Source: an uncultured Collinsella sp. (GTDB lineage: Bacteria; Actinomycetota; Coriobacteriia; Coriobacteriales; Coriobacteriaceae). From it: DNA of 56,457 bases. Numbering within the stretch: position 1 is the stretch's first letter; each line of letters opens with the position of its first letter. Of this stretch, positions 41,130 to 49,502 are shown piece by piece. The translations under genes and the position numbers were made by a program. The stretch spans positions 1 to 56,457 of the forward strand of contig CABUWV010000014.1 in NCBI GenBank assembly GCA_902495355.1, read 5' to 3'. Below the pieces are notes generated by a model. The model had not been told where the DNA came from, did not search any database, and saw nothing but the letters and a program-made list of their open reading frames with translations.

Positions 41130-43082
41130 ATGACCACCGCCGATCCCAAAAAGAAAAAGAAGAAGCGTAAGAAGAAAGAGTCCCTTGAGCATAAGCGCAA
41201 CCGCATCGTGGTAGCGCTGGGCATTTTTGCCGTGGTGTACGCCCTCGATGAGTTCGGCACCCTCACCGCCGCATTCGGTACCCCGGGCGACATCTACGCC
41301 AGCTTTATGCTGTTCCTCATACCGTTTTTGATTGCCGGCTACGACGTGCTGCAAAAGGCATTCAATAACATCCGCCGCGGCAAGGCCTTCGACGAGAGTT
41401 TCCTTATGGCCGTCGCGACCATCGGCGCGTTTGCCATGGTGCTCTTCCCCGATACCGACCCGCACATGGCCGAAGGCGCCGCCGTCATGCTGTTCTACCA
41501 GGTCGGCGAGCTGTTCCAGGCATACGCCGTGGGCAAGAGCCGTAAATCGATCAGCGCCATGATGGACATAGCACCCGACTACGCCAACGTCGAGCAACCC
41601 GACGGCTCACTCGAACAGGTCTTCCCCGATGACATCGCGGTCGGCACCGTGATCGTGGTCAAGCCCGGCGAGCGCGTGCCCATCGACGGCGTCATCGTCG
41701 AGGGCGAAACCCAGCTCGACACCGCCGCCCTTACCGGTGAGTCGGTCCCCCGCCCGGCCAAAACCGGAGACGATATCATCAGCGGCTGCATCAACATGAC
41801 GGGGCTCATCCACGTGCGCACCACCAAGCCCTTTGGCGAGTCCACCGTCGCACGCGTCCTGGAGCTCGTGGAGAATGCCAGCGAAAAGAAGGCACGCACC
41901 GAGAACTTCATCACGCGCTTTGCCCGCATCTACACGCCCGCCGTCACCGGCGCTGCCGCGGTGCTCGCGCTCGGCGGTGGCCTGGTCACCGGTGCCTGGT
42001 CCGACTGGATTCTGCGCGGCCTGACCTTCTTGGTCGTCAGCTGCCCGTGCGCGTTGGTGATCAGCGTGCCGCTCAGTTTCTTTGGCGGCATCGGCGGCGC
42101 GTCCAAGCTGGGCGTTCTCATCAAGGGTTCTAACTACCTCGAGACGCTCGCCGACGTGGACACCGTCGTCTTTGACAAGACGGGCACCCTCACCAACGGC
42201 ACGTTCTCGGTGGTCGCGGTACACCCCGAGGCAGGCTATACCGAGCAATCGCTGCTTGAAGTCGCAGCCCTTGCTGAGTCGTTCTCCGATCACCCCATCG
42301 CGCAGTCCGTACGTGTCGCCTACCAGGGCGAGGTCGACCCCAAGCGCGTAAGCGACTCCACCAACGACGCGGGCCATGGCGTGACGGCAACCATCGACGG
42401 CAAGCACGTCGTCGTTGGCAACGCAAAGATGCTCGCCGCGGCCGGAGTCGAAGCGCCCGATTGCGAGGTCGTCGGAACGATTCTGCATGTGCTCGTTGAC
42501 GGCGTGTACGCCGGCCACATCGTGATTGCAGACACCGTCAAGGCCGATGCTGAGCAAACGATTCGCGACCTGCACGCCGCCGGTGTCAAGCGCACCGTCA
42601 TGCTCACGGGCGACCGCGAGGAGGTTGCGGCGTCTGTGGTCAAGCAACTCAGTCTCGACGAGTTCCACGCGCAGCTGCTGCCGGGCGATAAGGTCGAGCG
42701 CGTCGAGGCATTGCTGGCAGCCGAATCGGGCAAGGGCAAGCTCGCCTTTGTCGGCGACGGCATCAACGATGCGCCCGTGCTCACCCGCGCGGACGTTGGC
42801 ATTGCCATGGGCGCTATGGGTTCCGACGCCGCGATTGAGGCCGCCGACGTTGTGCTCATGGACGACAAGCCGTCCAACATTTCCCGCGCGATCCGCGTGG
42901 CACGAAAGACCATGGCGATTGTCTGGCAGAACATCATCTTTGCGCTGGGTATTAAGTTGCTGATTCTGGTGCTTGCGGCACTGGGCATCGCCAACATGTG
43001 GCTTGCCGTGTTCGGCGACGTAGGCGTGGCGATTATCGCCATCCTGAATGCCATGCGCGCGATGGGTGTCAAGAACCTGTAG
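41130..43082 (+). CDS. P1B-type Zn/Cd/Pb-exporting ATPase
   Basis: The 650-residue pump has the P1B core: SCPCALVISVPLSFFGGIGGAS with CPC near 305, the phosphorylation motif FDKTGTLTNGTF near 349, TGE in TALTGESVPR, and GDGINDAPVL near 543, with about eight membrane segments. The CPC followed by ALVISVPL matches the ZntA/CadA group rather than copper pumps. The N-terminus lacks an HMA domain and instead has a Lys-rich stretch (KKKKKKRKKKE). The ATG at 41130 with GGGAGG upstream is preferred over a longer frame that would cover the operator. It works with the ArsR and HMA genes just before it. Confidence 0.93.
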   Translation: MTTADPKKKKKKRKKKESLEHKRNRIVVALGIFAVVYALDEFGTLTAAFGTPGDIYASFMLFLIPFLIAGYDVLQKAFNNIRRGKAFDESFLMAVATIGAFAMVLFPDTDPHMAEGAAVMLFYQVGELFQAYAVGKSRKSISAMMDIAPDYANVEQPDGSLEQVFPDDIAVGTVIVVKPGERVPIDGVIVEGETQLDTAALTGESVPRPAKTGDDIISGCINMTGLIHVRTTKPFGESTVARVLELVENASEKKARTENFITRFARIYTPAVTGAAAVLALGGGLVTGAWSDWILRGLTFLVVSCPCALVISVPLSFFGGIGGASKLGVLIKGSNYLETLADVDTVVFDKTGTLTNGTFSVVAVHPEAGYTEQSLLEVAALAESFSDHPIAQSVRVAYQGEVDPKRVSDSTNDAGHGVTATIDGKHVVVGNAKMLAAAGVEAPDCEVVGTILHVLVDGVYAGHIVIADTVKADAEQTIRDLHAAGVKRTVMLTGDREEVAASVVKQLSLDEFHAQLLPGDKVERVEALLAAESGKGKLAFVGDGINDAPVLTRADVGIAMGAMGSDAAIEAADVVLMDDKPSNISRAIRVARKTMAIVWQNIIFALGIKLLILVLAALGIANMWLAVFGDVGVAIIAILNAMRAMGVKNL

Positions 43083-43098
43083 CACTCGTGGTCCCTCC

Positions 43099-43225
43099 GG
43101 CCGGGGCCGGGCTTGGTTTTGAAAACGTCCTCGCGCATGAGGCCCGTCTTTCCTGCTCCTGCGGAGCAACGGAAAGGCGGGCCTCGCGCTGCGGAGTGTT
43201 TTCAAAACCAAGCCCGACCCCGGCC
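43099..43225. repeat. Three-tier nested palindrome (127 bp)
   Basis: The outer arms (43099-43126 and 43198-43225) pair over 28 bp with one mismatch. Middle arms (43139-43153 and 43171-43185) pair over 15 bp with one mismatch. The inner TGCTCC/GGAGCA hairpin is at 43154-43168. It would form a very stable cruciform or RNA hairpin between the ATPase and the DtxR gene. It may terminate both, but is far larger than a terminator needs to be. The remaining 43226-43361 holds no gene. Confidence 0.8.
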
Positions 43226-43361
43226 TACGGTGACGTTGCTGGTGGTTCTTGGGCATCGCTTGCTGGCAGGGTTCCTTTGCTGAAATGGACTTGGCCGAAA
43301 GGGCCGCTGGTCCCAGTCGCTGGTTCGCGCTTTGCGTGAACTCCGCGCTACTGTGGGACAG

Positions 43362-43751
43362 TTAGGCTTCTGTTGTTGGACCCGCTACATCTTCCCGTCC
43401 CAGCATCGCCCTCAGCTTCTCGAAGCTTTCCTCGCTTAGGCAGTGCTCCATGTGGCAGCCCTCTTGCGACGCGACCTCAGCCGAAACACCCGCATCCTCC
43501 AGCAGCCCCACGAAAAAGCAGTGGCGCTCCCACATTTGACGAGCGACCTCCAGACCACGCTCCGTCAGATGAACATCTCGCTTGCCCATTTCGACGTAGC
43601 CGTTGTTCTCCAACGTCGCCATAGCTTTTGAAACGCTTGCCTTAGTTACGCCAAGGTACTCTGCAACATCAATCGAGCGCACGATGCCCTGACGTTGCGA
43701 CAGAACGTAGATCGATTCGAGATAGTCTTCTCCGGATTCACGTAGGGCCAT
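43362..43751 (-). CDS. DtxR/MntR family metal-dependent regulator
   Basis: The 129-residue protein starts with ESGEDYLESIYVL and has the DtxR helix-turn-helix SIDVAEYLGVTKASVSKAMATLENNGYVEM, HLTERGLEVA, RHCFFVGLLEDAGVS and the metal-ligand-rich QEGCHMEHCLSEES. It is the short, MntR-like form without an SH3 domain. Mn or Fe binding would drive DNA binding. The ATG at 43751 has AAAGG 6 nt upstream; the longer frame upstream lacks a ribosome site. Upstream of it GGCTAACTTT-type half-sites occur three times (43770-43870), suggesting autoregulation. Confidence 0.88.
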   Translation of the reverse strand: MALRESGEDYLESIYVLSQRQGIVRSIDVAEYLGVTKASVSKAMATLENNGYVEMGKRDVHLTERGLEVARQMWERHCFFVGLLEDAGVSAEVASQEGCHMEHCLSEESFEKLRAMLGREDVAGPTTEA

Positions 43752-43769
43752 GGGCCGCCTTTCGCAATG

Positions 43770-43865
43770 ATTGCTAGTTAGCCTTTGGATACTTTCCACG
43801 GCTAACTTTACCGCAAAAGTTGCCCATGTCTTACTACTTTGCCTAAAAGTTAGCCGCGTTTCACA
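43770..43865 (-). promoter_or_regulatory. Repeated GGCTAAC half-sites upstream of the DtxR-family gene
   Basis: GTTAGCC and GGCTAAC lie inverted around a 17-nt spacer (about 43776-43805), and AAAGTTAGCC recurs near 43847. DtxR-type boxes contain TTAGCC/GGCTAA halves, so this is probably the operator region of the neighbouring regulator. A similar box occurs at 371-385. Confidence 0.45.
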
Positions 43866-43938
43866 AAACGTGCGGGACGAAAACAAAATGGGGACGCCCC
43901 GCAAGGAATGTCCCCAGGTGCCAGGTGCCGGCCCGCAG

Positions 43939-44709
43939 CTACACGAGTCCAAAGTGCTTCGCAGCGTTGTAGATGCCGTCGTCGTCCACGGCAGTCGTCA
44001 CATAGGTCGCTGCAGCTTTCACCGTGTCCTGCGCGTTGCCCATGGCCACACTTGTGCCCACGGCCGAGAACATCGACAGGTCGTTCTCGCCGTCGCCAAA
44101 GGCAATCGCCTCGCTCGCGTCGATACCAAGCCGCTCGAGCGTCGCCGCCACGCCCAGGTCCTTGCCGCCGTTAGCGGGAATAATGTCGCAGAACAGGTCG
44201 CACCAGCGCGTGGTGAGCGAATGCGACACGGCGTCGGTCACGATATGTTCGTCGGCCGGGTCCACAAAGGCGCAGAACTGGTAGACCGGTGCGTCAAAGG
44301 CGTGCTCAAACGGCTCCTCGTGGTAGACGATTCCCGCGTTGCTGCCAGCCGTCACCACGCGCTCGGACAGGCGGTTCACAAACGAGTTCTCGCCCTGCAT
44401 GCACAGCGAGTCGTAGCGCCCCTGCGCCACCTGGTCCACAATCATCGCGACGTCGTCCGGATCGATCGGACAGCTGCGGTAAACCCCCTCGGCATCAAAG
44501 CAGTGCTGACCCGAGAGCGTAATGTACGCATCCCAACCCAGGTCGAACAGCCAGTCCGGTATCTGGTAGGTCGGGCGACCCGTGGCGATCACGCACGCAA
44601 TCCCCTGCTCGTGAAAGCTATCGAGCACCTGCTGCGCCGACGCCGGAATCCGGTGGGTCTTAAAGCTCAGCAGCGTGCCGTCGATATCGAAAAACGCGGC
44701 TTTGATCAT
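43939..44709 (-). CDS. Cof-type HAD phosphatase
   Basis: The 256-residue protein has HAD motif I AAFFDIDGTLLSF, motif II VIATGRPTY, and motif IV AFGDGENDLSMF, with the C2-type cap between. Cof-type enzymes dephosphorylate sugar phosphates, FMN, PLP or similar small molecules. Its ATG lies 6 bp after the ABC-F stop codon, with GGAG overlapping that stop region, so it is co-translated with the ABC-F gene. Confidence 0.9.
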   Translation of the reverse strand: MIKAAFFDIDGTLLSFKTHRIPASAQQVLDSFHEQGIACVIATGRPTYQIPDWLFDLGWDAYITLSGQHCFDAEGVYRSCPIDPDDVAMIVDQVAQGRYDSLCMQGENSFVNRLSERVVTAGSNAGIVYHEEPFEHAFDAPVYQFCAFVDPADEHIVTDAVSHSLTTRWCDLFCDIIPANGGKDLGVAATLERLGIDASEAIAFGDGENDLSMFSAVGTSVAMGNAQDTVKAAATYVTTAVDDDGIYNAAKHFGLV

Positions 44710-44715
44710 CCTCGC

Positions 44716-46575
44716 CTACTCCTCGCCCTCGAGCTTTTCGCTCGCCTCGAGCCACGCCATCTCCAGCTCGTCCATGGCGGCGTGAGCCTCGTCGATCTTT
44801 GCCTGCTGCTCGCCCAGCGCCGTGTAGTTGGTGGGGTCGACCTGGGCCATTGCTGCCTCGGCTTCCTCAACGCGGGCGCGCTGCGTCTCCATCTTGCGCT
44901 CGAGCGAGCTCACCTCGCGGCGAAGCTTCTGACGCTCGGCGTTGGACAGGCCGTTGGGCTGACCGCTCGACTTGGGCTTGTCGGCAGCAGCCGCCGCCAT
45001 ACCGGTGTCGAACGTGCCGGTCTTGGCACTCGGTGCGCCCACGGGCTCGCCCTCGGCGGTAGCGTTGCACAGGCGCAGGTACTGGTCCACGCCGCCGGGC
45101 ATATGCGTCAGATGGCCATCGAGCAGTGCCCACTGTTGGTCGGTCACGCGCTCCATCAAAAAGCGATCGTGCGTCACCAGGATCAGCGTGCCGGGCCAGC
45201 CGTCCAGCAGGTCCTCGACAATCGCGAGCATGTCGGTATCCAGGTCGTTGCCCGGCTCGTCCAGGATGAGCACGTTGGGCTCGTCCAGAATCGTCAGCAG
45301 CAGCGACAGGCGACGGCGTTGACCGCCCGAAAGATCGCCGATACGGCTCCAGAGCTGCTGAGTCGTAAAGCCCAGACGCTCGCAGAGCTTCTCGGGCGAG
45401 GTCTCCTTGCCATCGATGACGTAATACTTCTTATAGTTGCCGAGCACCTCGCGGATCGTGTCGCCCATGTAGGGCTCGAGCTCCTCGAGCTGCTGCGACA
45501 GCACGCCAAAGCGCACCGTCTGGCCAATCTTCACGCGGCCGCGCAGGGGCGCAATCTTGCCCTGGATCACGTCGAGCAGCGTCGACTTGCCGGCACCGTT
45601 CTCGCCCAAAAGACCATAGCGGTCGCCCGCGCCAATGAGCCAGGTCACGTCGGAGAGCACCTGCTTGGGCGCGCCATCGGCATCCGCATAGCCGGCATCC
45701 ACGTCGACCACATCGATAACCTGCTTGCCAAGGCGGCTCACGGCCAGGCGCTTGAGCTCCAGCTCGTCACGCACGGGCGGCACGTCGGCGATCAGCTCGC
45801 GAGCGGCATCCACGCGAAACTTGGGCTTGGTGGAGCGCGCCTGGGCACCGCGGCTCAGCCACGCGAGCTCCTTGCGCGCCATGTTGCGACGGCGCTCCTC
45901 GGTAACCGCGGCCATGCGGTCGCGCTCCACGCGCTGCAGGATATATGCCGAATAGCCGCCCTCGAAGGGGTCGACCTGGCCGTCGTGGACCTCCCACATA
46001 CTGGTGCAGACCTCGTCCAAGAACCAGCGGTCGTGCGTGACCACGAGCATCGCGCCCTGGCCGCGCTGCCAGCGGGCCTTTAAGTGGCGCGCGAGCCAGT
46101 TGATGGTACGCATGTCCAGGTGGTTGGTGGGCTCGTCGAGCATGAGCACGTCGTAGTCGCCGATCAGCAGGCGCGCGAGGTCCACGCGACGGCGCTGGCC
46201 GCCCGAAAGCTCGCCCACCGTGCCTTCCCAGGGCACATCGCTAATGAGGCCGGCGAGGATCTGGCGCGTACGGGGGCTCGACGCCCACTCGTACTCGGGC
46301 GTGTCGCCGACGACGGCATGATGCACGGTATCAGTATCGACCAGGTTGTCCTTTTGACCGAGCAATCCGATCGTGGTGTCGCGGCGATGCGTAACGCGGC
46401 CGTCGTCGGGCTCCAGCGTGCCGGCGAGCACGCTCAGCAGCGTCGACTTGCCGTCGCCGTTTTTGCCGACAATACCAATGCGGTCGCCCTCGCCCACGCC
46501 GAGCGTCACGCTATCGAAAATATGCTTGGTGGGAAACTCTAGGCTGACGGAATCGCATCCCAAAAGAATCGCCAT
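44716..46575 (-). CDS. ABC-F family ATPase (Uup-like)
   Basis: The 620-residue soluble protein has two ABC modules in one chain: Walker A GKNGDGKS (37-44) and GENGAGKS near 325, signatures LSGGQRRRVDL and LSGGQRRRLSL, and Walker B DVLMLDEPTNHLD and VLILDEPGNDLD. A linker lies between, and a C-terminal coiled coil (QKLRREVSSLERKMETQRARVEEAE region) as in Uup. ABC-F proteins act on ribosomes rather than transporting; Uup-like members also affect transposon excision and replication intermediates. The ATG at 46575 with AAGGAG 8 nt upstream is preferred over a frame extending through the REP at 46636-46670. Confidence 0.9.
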   Translation of the reverse strand: MAILLGCDSVSLEFPTKHIFDSVTLGVGEGDRIGIVGKNGDGKSTLLSVLAGTLEPDDGRVTHRRDTTIGLLGQKDNLVDTDTVHHAVVGDTPEYEWASSPRTRQILAGLISDVPWEGTVGELSGGQRRRVDLARLLIGDYDVLMLDEPTNHLDMRTINWLARHLKARWQRGQGAMLVVTHDRWFLDEVCTSMWEVHDGQVDPFEGGYSAYILQRVERDRMAAVTEERRRNMARKELAWLSRGAQARSTKPKFRVDAARELIADVPPVRDELELKRLAVSRLGKQVIDVVDVDAGYADADGAPKQVLSDVTWLIGAGDRYGLLGENGAGKSTLLDVIQGKIAPLRGRVKIGQTVRFGVLSQQLEELEPYMGDTIREVLGNYKKYYVIDGKETSPEKLCERLGFTTQQLWSRIGDLSGGQRRRLSLLLTILDEPNVLILDEPGNDLDTDMLAIVEDLLDGWPGTLILVTHDRFLMERVTDQQWALLDGHLTHMPGGVDQYLRLCNATAEGEPVGAPSAKTGTFDTGMAAAAADKPKSSGQPNGLSNAERQKLRREVSSLERKMETQRARVEEAEAAMAQVDPTNYTALGEQQAKIDEAHAAMDELEMAWLEASEKLEGEE

Positions 46576-46635
46576 ATGCCCTGCTCCTTCGTAGAAATTC
46601 AACGTTGTCCATGATAGCAGCGAGCCCCACCCCAA

Positions 46636-46670
46636 ACCACCACGAAGGCGCCTGTCCCCTTTGTGGCGGT
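46636..46670. repeat. REP-like palindrome, ACCACCACGAAGG family
   Basis: The arms at 46636-46648 and 46658-46670 are complementary with two compensating or G-T changes around CGCCTGTCC. It lies between pstB and the ABC-F gene. Confidence 0.75.
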
Positions 46671-46687
46671 CGTTTCGGTCGCAGAGC

Positions 46688-46724
46688 AAAAAGGCGGGCC
46701 ATCTCGCAAAAGAGATGGCCCGCC
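46688..46724 (-). terminator. Rho-independent terminator of the pst operon
   Basis: GGCGGGCCATCTC and GAGATGGCCCGCC (46693-46705, 46712-46724) form a perfect 13-bp stem, followed on the minus strand by TTTTTGCTC. Confidence 0.85.
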
Positions 46725-46780
46725 TCTCCAATCAGTCCCGTGGCAACCGTGGCCGCCGCGGGCCTCAAGCATGTCCCGGA

Positions 46781-47653
46781 CTAGGAGAACATGCCGGTGA
46801 GGTAATCATTCAGCCGCTTATCCTTGGGCCGTTGGAAAATCTCGTCGGTCTCGTCGTATTCGACCATATCGCCCATGTAGAAGAACGCCGTGCGGTTGGA
46901 CACGCGCGACGCCTTCTCCATGTTGTGCGTCACGATGACGATGGCGCGCTCTGCCACAAGCGACGACATAAGGTCCTCGATCGCCAGCGTCGAGATGGGG
47001 TCGAGCGCCGAGCAGGGCTCGTCAAACAGGATCACGTCGGGGTTGAGCGCCAGCGTGCGCGCAATGCACAGACGCTGCTGCTGACCGCCCGAAAGCGCAT
47101 AGGCGCTCTTGTCGAGCTTGTCCTTGACCTCGTCCCACAGTGCCGCGCCGCGCAGGCTCTCCTCGACCATGCGATCGAGCTCGTCGCGGTCGGTGATACC
47201 GTGGCGCTTGGGCGCAAACGTGATGTTGTCGCGAATGGACTTGCGGAACGGGTTGGGCTGCTGGAACACCATGCCAATGGAACGGCGCAGCTCGTAGGTG
47301 TTTTCGGTCTTGGTGTTCACGTTGCGCCCGCGATAGTTGATCTCGCCCTCCACGCGGCAGCCGCGAATCTCGCGATTCATGAGGTTGAGGCTACGCAAGA
47401 AGGTCGACTTACCGCAGCCCGAAGGCCCGATGAGCGCCGTGATCTCACCCTTGTGGAAGTCGAGCGACGTATTATGCAGCGCATGGCGGTCGCCGTAGTA
47501 CACGTTGACGTCTTTGGTGGAGAGCATGACCTCGTCGCTCACGGCCTTGCCGCTCACGCGCACGCGCTTTTCGCTCTCCCCCACACTCGACAGAAAGTCC
47601 TGGGTCTCGGACGATGCCGCTTCGGTTGCGGGCGTTGCATTCATCTCGCTCAT
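46781..47653 (-). CDS. pstB: Phosphate ABC transporter ATP-binding protein PstB
   Basis: The 290-residue ATPase has Walker A GPSGCGKST (76-84), the Q-loop FQQPNPFRKSI, signature LSGGQQQRLCIARTLA and Walker B VILFDEPCSALDP, all PstB-like. An N-terminal extension of about 40 residues precedes the usual start. It powers phosphate uptake through PstA/PstC. Its ATG overlaps the pstA stop by 4 bp (ATGA), so the genes are coupled. No phoU follows; a terminator does. Confidence 0.96.
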   Translation of the reverse strand: MSEMNATPATEAASSETQDFLSSVGESEKRVRVSGKAVSDEVMLSTKDVNVYYGDRHALHNTSLDFHKGEITALIGPSGCGKSTFLRSLNLMNREIRGCRVEGEINYRGRNVNTKTENTYELRRSIGMVFQQPNPFRKSIRDNITFAPKRHGITDRDELDRMVEESLRGAALWDEVKDKLDKSAYALSGGQQQRLCIARTLALNPDVILFDEPCSALDPISTLAIEDLMSSLVAERAIVIVTHNMEKASRVSNRTAFFYMGDMVEYDETDEIFQRPKDKRLNDYLTGMFS

Positions 47654-48576
47654 TCGGCCGTCATCTTCCTTGCCAGTTGCTTGCCCACGATACGGGCGAC
47701 TACGTTAAACAACAGCACGCAAATCATCAGCAGTGCCGCGGTGCCCCAGACGATTTGCTGGGCCTCGGGGCTGCCCTCGCCGTAAATCTTGTTGATGTGC
47801 ACGGCAAGCGACTCGCCGGGGCGGAACACGTTCCAGGCGCAGGTGGGGCTCGACAGGTTAAAGCTCAAGAAATTCAGGCGAACCGGCGAGCTCATGCCCG
47901 AAGTAAAGAGCAGCGCCGCGGCCTCGCCAAACACGCGGCCGGCCGAAAGCACGATGCCGGTCACGATGGCGGGCATGGCCTCGGGGATCAGGATGTGCAG
48001 CGTGGCCTCCCAGCGGGTGAGGCCCATGGCCAGGCACGCATCGCGCTGGGCCTGCGGCACGTCCTCAAGCGCTTGCTGAATCACGCGCACCAGGATGGGG
48101 ATGTTGAACATGGTGAGCGCGACGGCGCCGGAGATGATGGAATACTTCCAGCCCAGCTGCACCGAGAACACCAGAAAGCCGAACATGCCGACGACGATGG
48201 AGGGCAGCGAGGACAGCGTCTCGATAGCGGTGGAGGCGATGTCGCGGATAGGGCCGTTCGGTGCGTACTCAACCAGGAAGACCGCTCCGCCCAGGCTGAT
48301 GGGCACCGAGATAGCTAAGGTGATCAGCAGCAGATAGAACGAGTCGAACAGCTGGTAGAGCACGCCGCCCTGGGTTCCGTTGGCACGCGCGGGCTGCGTG
48401 AGAAAGCCCGGCTGGAACAGCGTCGAGATGCCCTCGAACAGGATGTAAGCCACCATGGAGATGACGATGAGCATGACGATGGCAGCGATTGCCGTCAGCA
48501 CGCCCGTGGCGATGCGGTCCTGTTTTTGGACGCGCCCGAGTCTCGCCTCGTCGATATGGATGTGCGTGCTAGCCAC
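47650..48576 (-). CDS. pstA: Phosphate ABC transporter permease PstA
   Basis: The 308-residue membrane protein has six segments and the permease EAA-type loop (LGLTRWEATLHILIPEAMPAIVTGI, written in the sequence as MGLTRWEATLHILIPEA). It pairs with PstC to form the phosphate channel. The GTG at 48576 overlaps the pstC stop by 8 bp, with GAAGG just before it; the ATG at 48600 lies inside pstC without a better site. Downstream it overlaps pstB by 4 bp. Confidence 0.94.
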   Translation of the reverse strand: MASTHIHIDEARLGRVQKQDRIATGVLTAIAAIVMLIVISMVAYILFEGISTLFQPGFLTQPARANGTQGGVLYQLFDSFYLLLITLAISVPISLGGAVFLVEYAPNGPIRDIASTAIETLSSLPSIVVGMFGFLVFSVQLGWKYSIISGAVALTMFNIPILVRVIQQALEDVPQAQRDACLAMGLTRWEATLHILIPEAMPAIVTGIVLSAGRVFGEAAALLFTSGMSSPVRLNFLSFNLSSPTCAWNVFRPGESLAVHINKIYGEGSPEAQQIVWGTAALLMICVLLFNVVARIVGKQLARKMTAE

Positions 48577-49477
48577 GAGCCTTCGCCCCCTTGCGGCCAA
48601 TGAGGTGGATGATCAGGATGAAGATGAGGCTCATGCCCATCAGCAGCAGGCCGAGCGCCCACAGGACATCGTCCTGGGCCGAGCCCTCGGCATAGACCGC
48701 CATGGACGTGGTGAGCGTGGTGGTGATGGTGGACGCCGGCGACAGCAGCGACGTCGGCATGGCCTCGATGCCGCCGATAACCATGCGCACGGCGAGCGTC
48801 TCGCCAAAGGCGCGGGTCATGCCAAGGATGACCGCAGTCATGAGCGATGGCATGGCGGACTTGAGCACCACGTGCCAGATGGTCTGCCAGCGGGTGTAGC
48901 CCAGCGCGAGCGAACCCTGACGGTAGCTATCGGGCACGGCACGCAGGCCATCGACCGAAAGCGTAGTCATAGTCGGCAGGATCATGACGGCTAGCACGAT
49001 GGCGCCGGGCAAGATGCCCAAGCCCGTGCTTACGTGGAAAACGCTCTTCATAAGGCCGACGACCACGTGAAAACCGATCAGACCAAAGACGACCGAAGGA
49101 ATGCCAGTCAAAAGCTCAATAAGCGGCTGAAAGACCTTGGAACCAAACTTAGGCTGGATCTCGACTGCAAAGATGGCAGAGCCGATAGCGATGGGCAGCG
49201 CGATAAGCGTGGAGAGCACCATGACCGCAAACGAGGTGACGATCAGGGGCAGGGCGCCGGTATAGGGCAGGCCGTTTTCGGCTGTGTTGGCCAGGTCCCA
49301 CTTGGTGCCGGTAAAGAACTCGACGACCGAGACGCCGTCCTTGAAAAAAGCCGAGAGGCCCTTTTGGGCGACCACAAAGATGAGCGCGGCAACGACAAGC
49401 GTCACGAGCGCTACGCACGCGCCCGTGACGCCCAGGCCCACGTTCTCAAGGTCGCGCTTTGGCAGCTGTTTTGCCAT
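48569..49477 (-). CDS. pstC: Phosphate ABC transporter permease PstC
   Basis: The 302-residue protein has six membrane segments, the early ALIFVVAQKGLSAFF helix, TGIPSVVFGLIGFHVVVG, and the permease loop LALGYTRWQTIWHVVLKSAMPSL. It is the second membrane half of the phosphate importer. AAAGG lies 7 nt before the ATG; pstS ends 25 bp upstream, and pstA overlaps its end. Confidence 0.95.
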   Translation of the reverse strand: MAKQLPKRDLENVGLGVTGACVALVTLVVAALIFVVAQKGLSAFFKDGVSVVEFFTGTKWDLANTAENGLPYTGALPLIVTSFAVMVLSTLIALPIAIGSAIFAVEIQPKFGSKVFQPLIELLTGIPSVVFGLIGFHVVVGLMKSVFHVSTGLGILPGAIVLAVMILPTMTTLSVDGLRAVPDSYRQGSLALGYTRWQTIWHVVLKSAMPSLMTAVILGMTRAFGETLAVRMVIGGIEAMPTSLLSPASTITTTLTTSMAVYAEGSAQDDVLWALGLLLMGMSLIFILIIHLIGRKGAKARG

Positions 49478-49502
49478 TGCAAACCTTTCCGGGGGCGATT
49501 AC

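Noticed and set aside
44716..46575. ABC-F protein as a drug-efflux transporter
   Set aside because: It has two ATPase modules in one soluble chain and no membrane segments; the C-terminal coiled coil fits the Uup-like ribosome or DNA-associated group.
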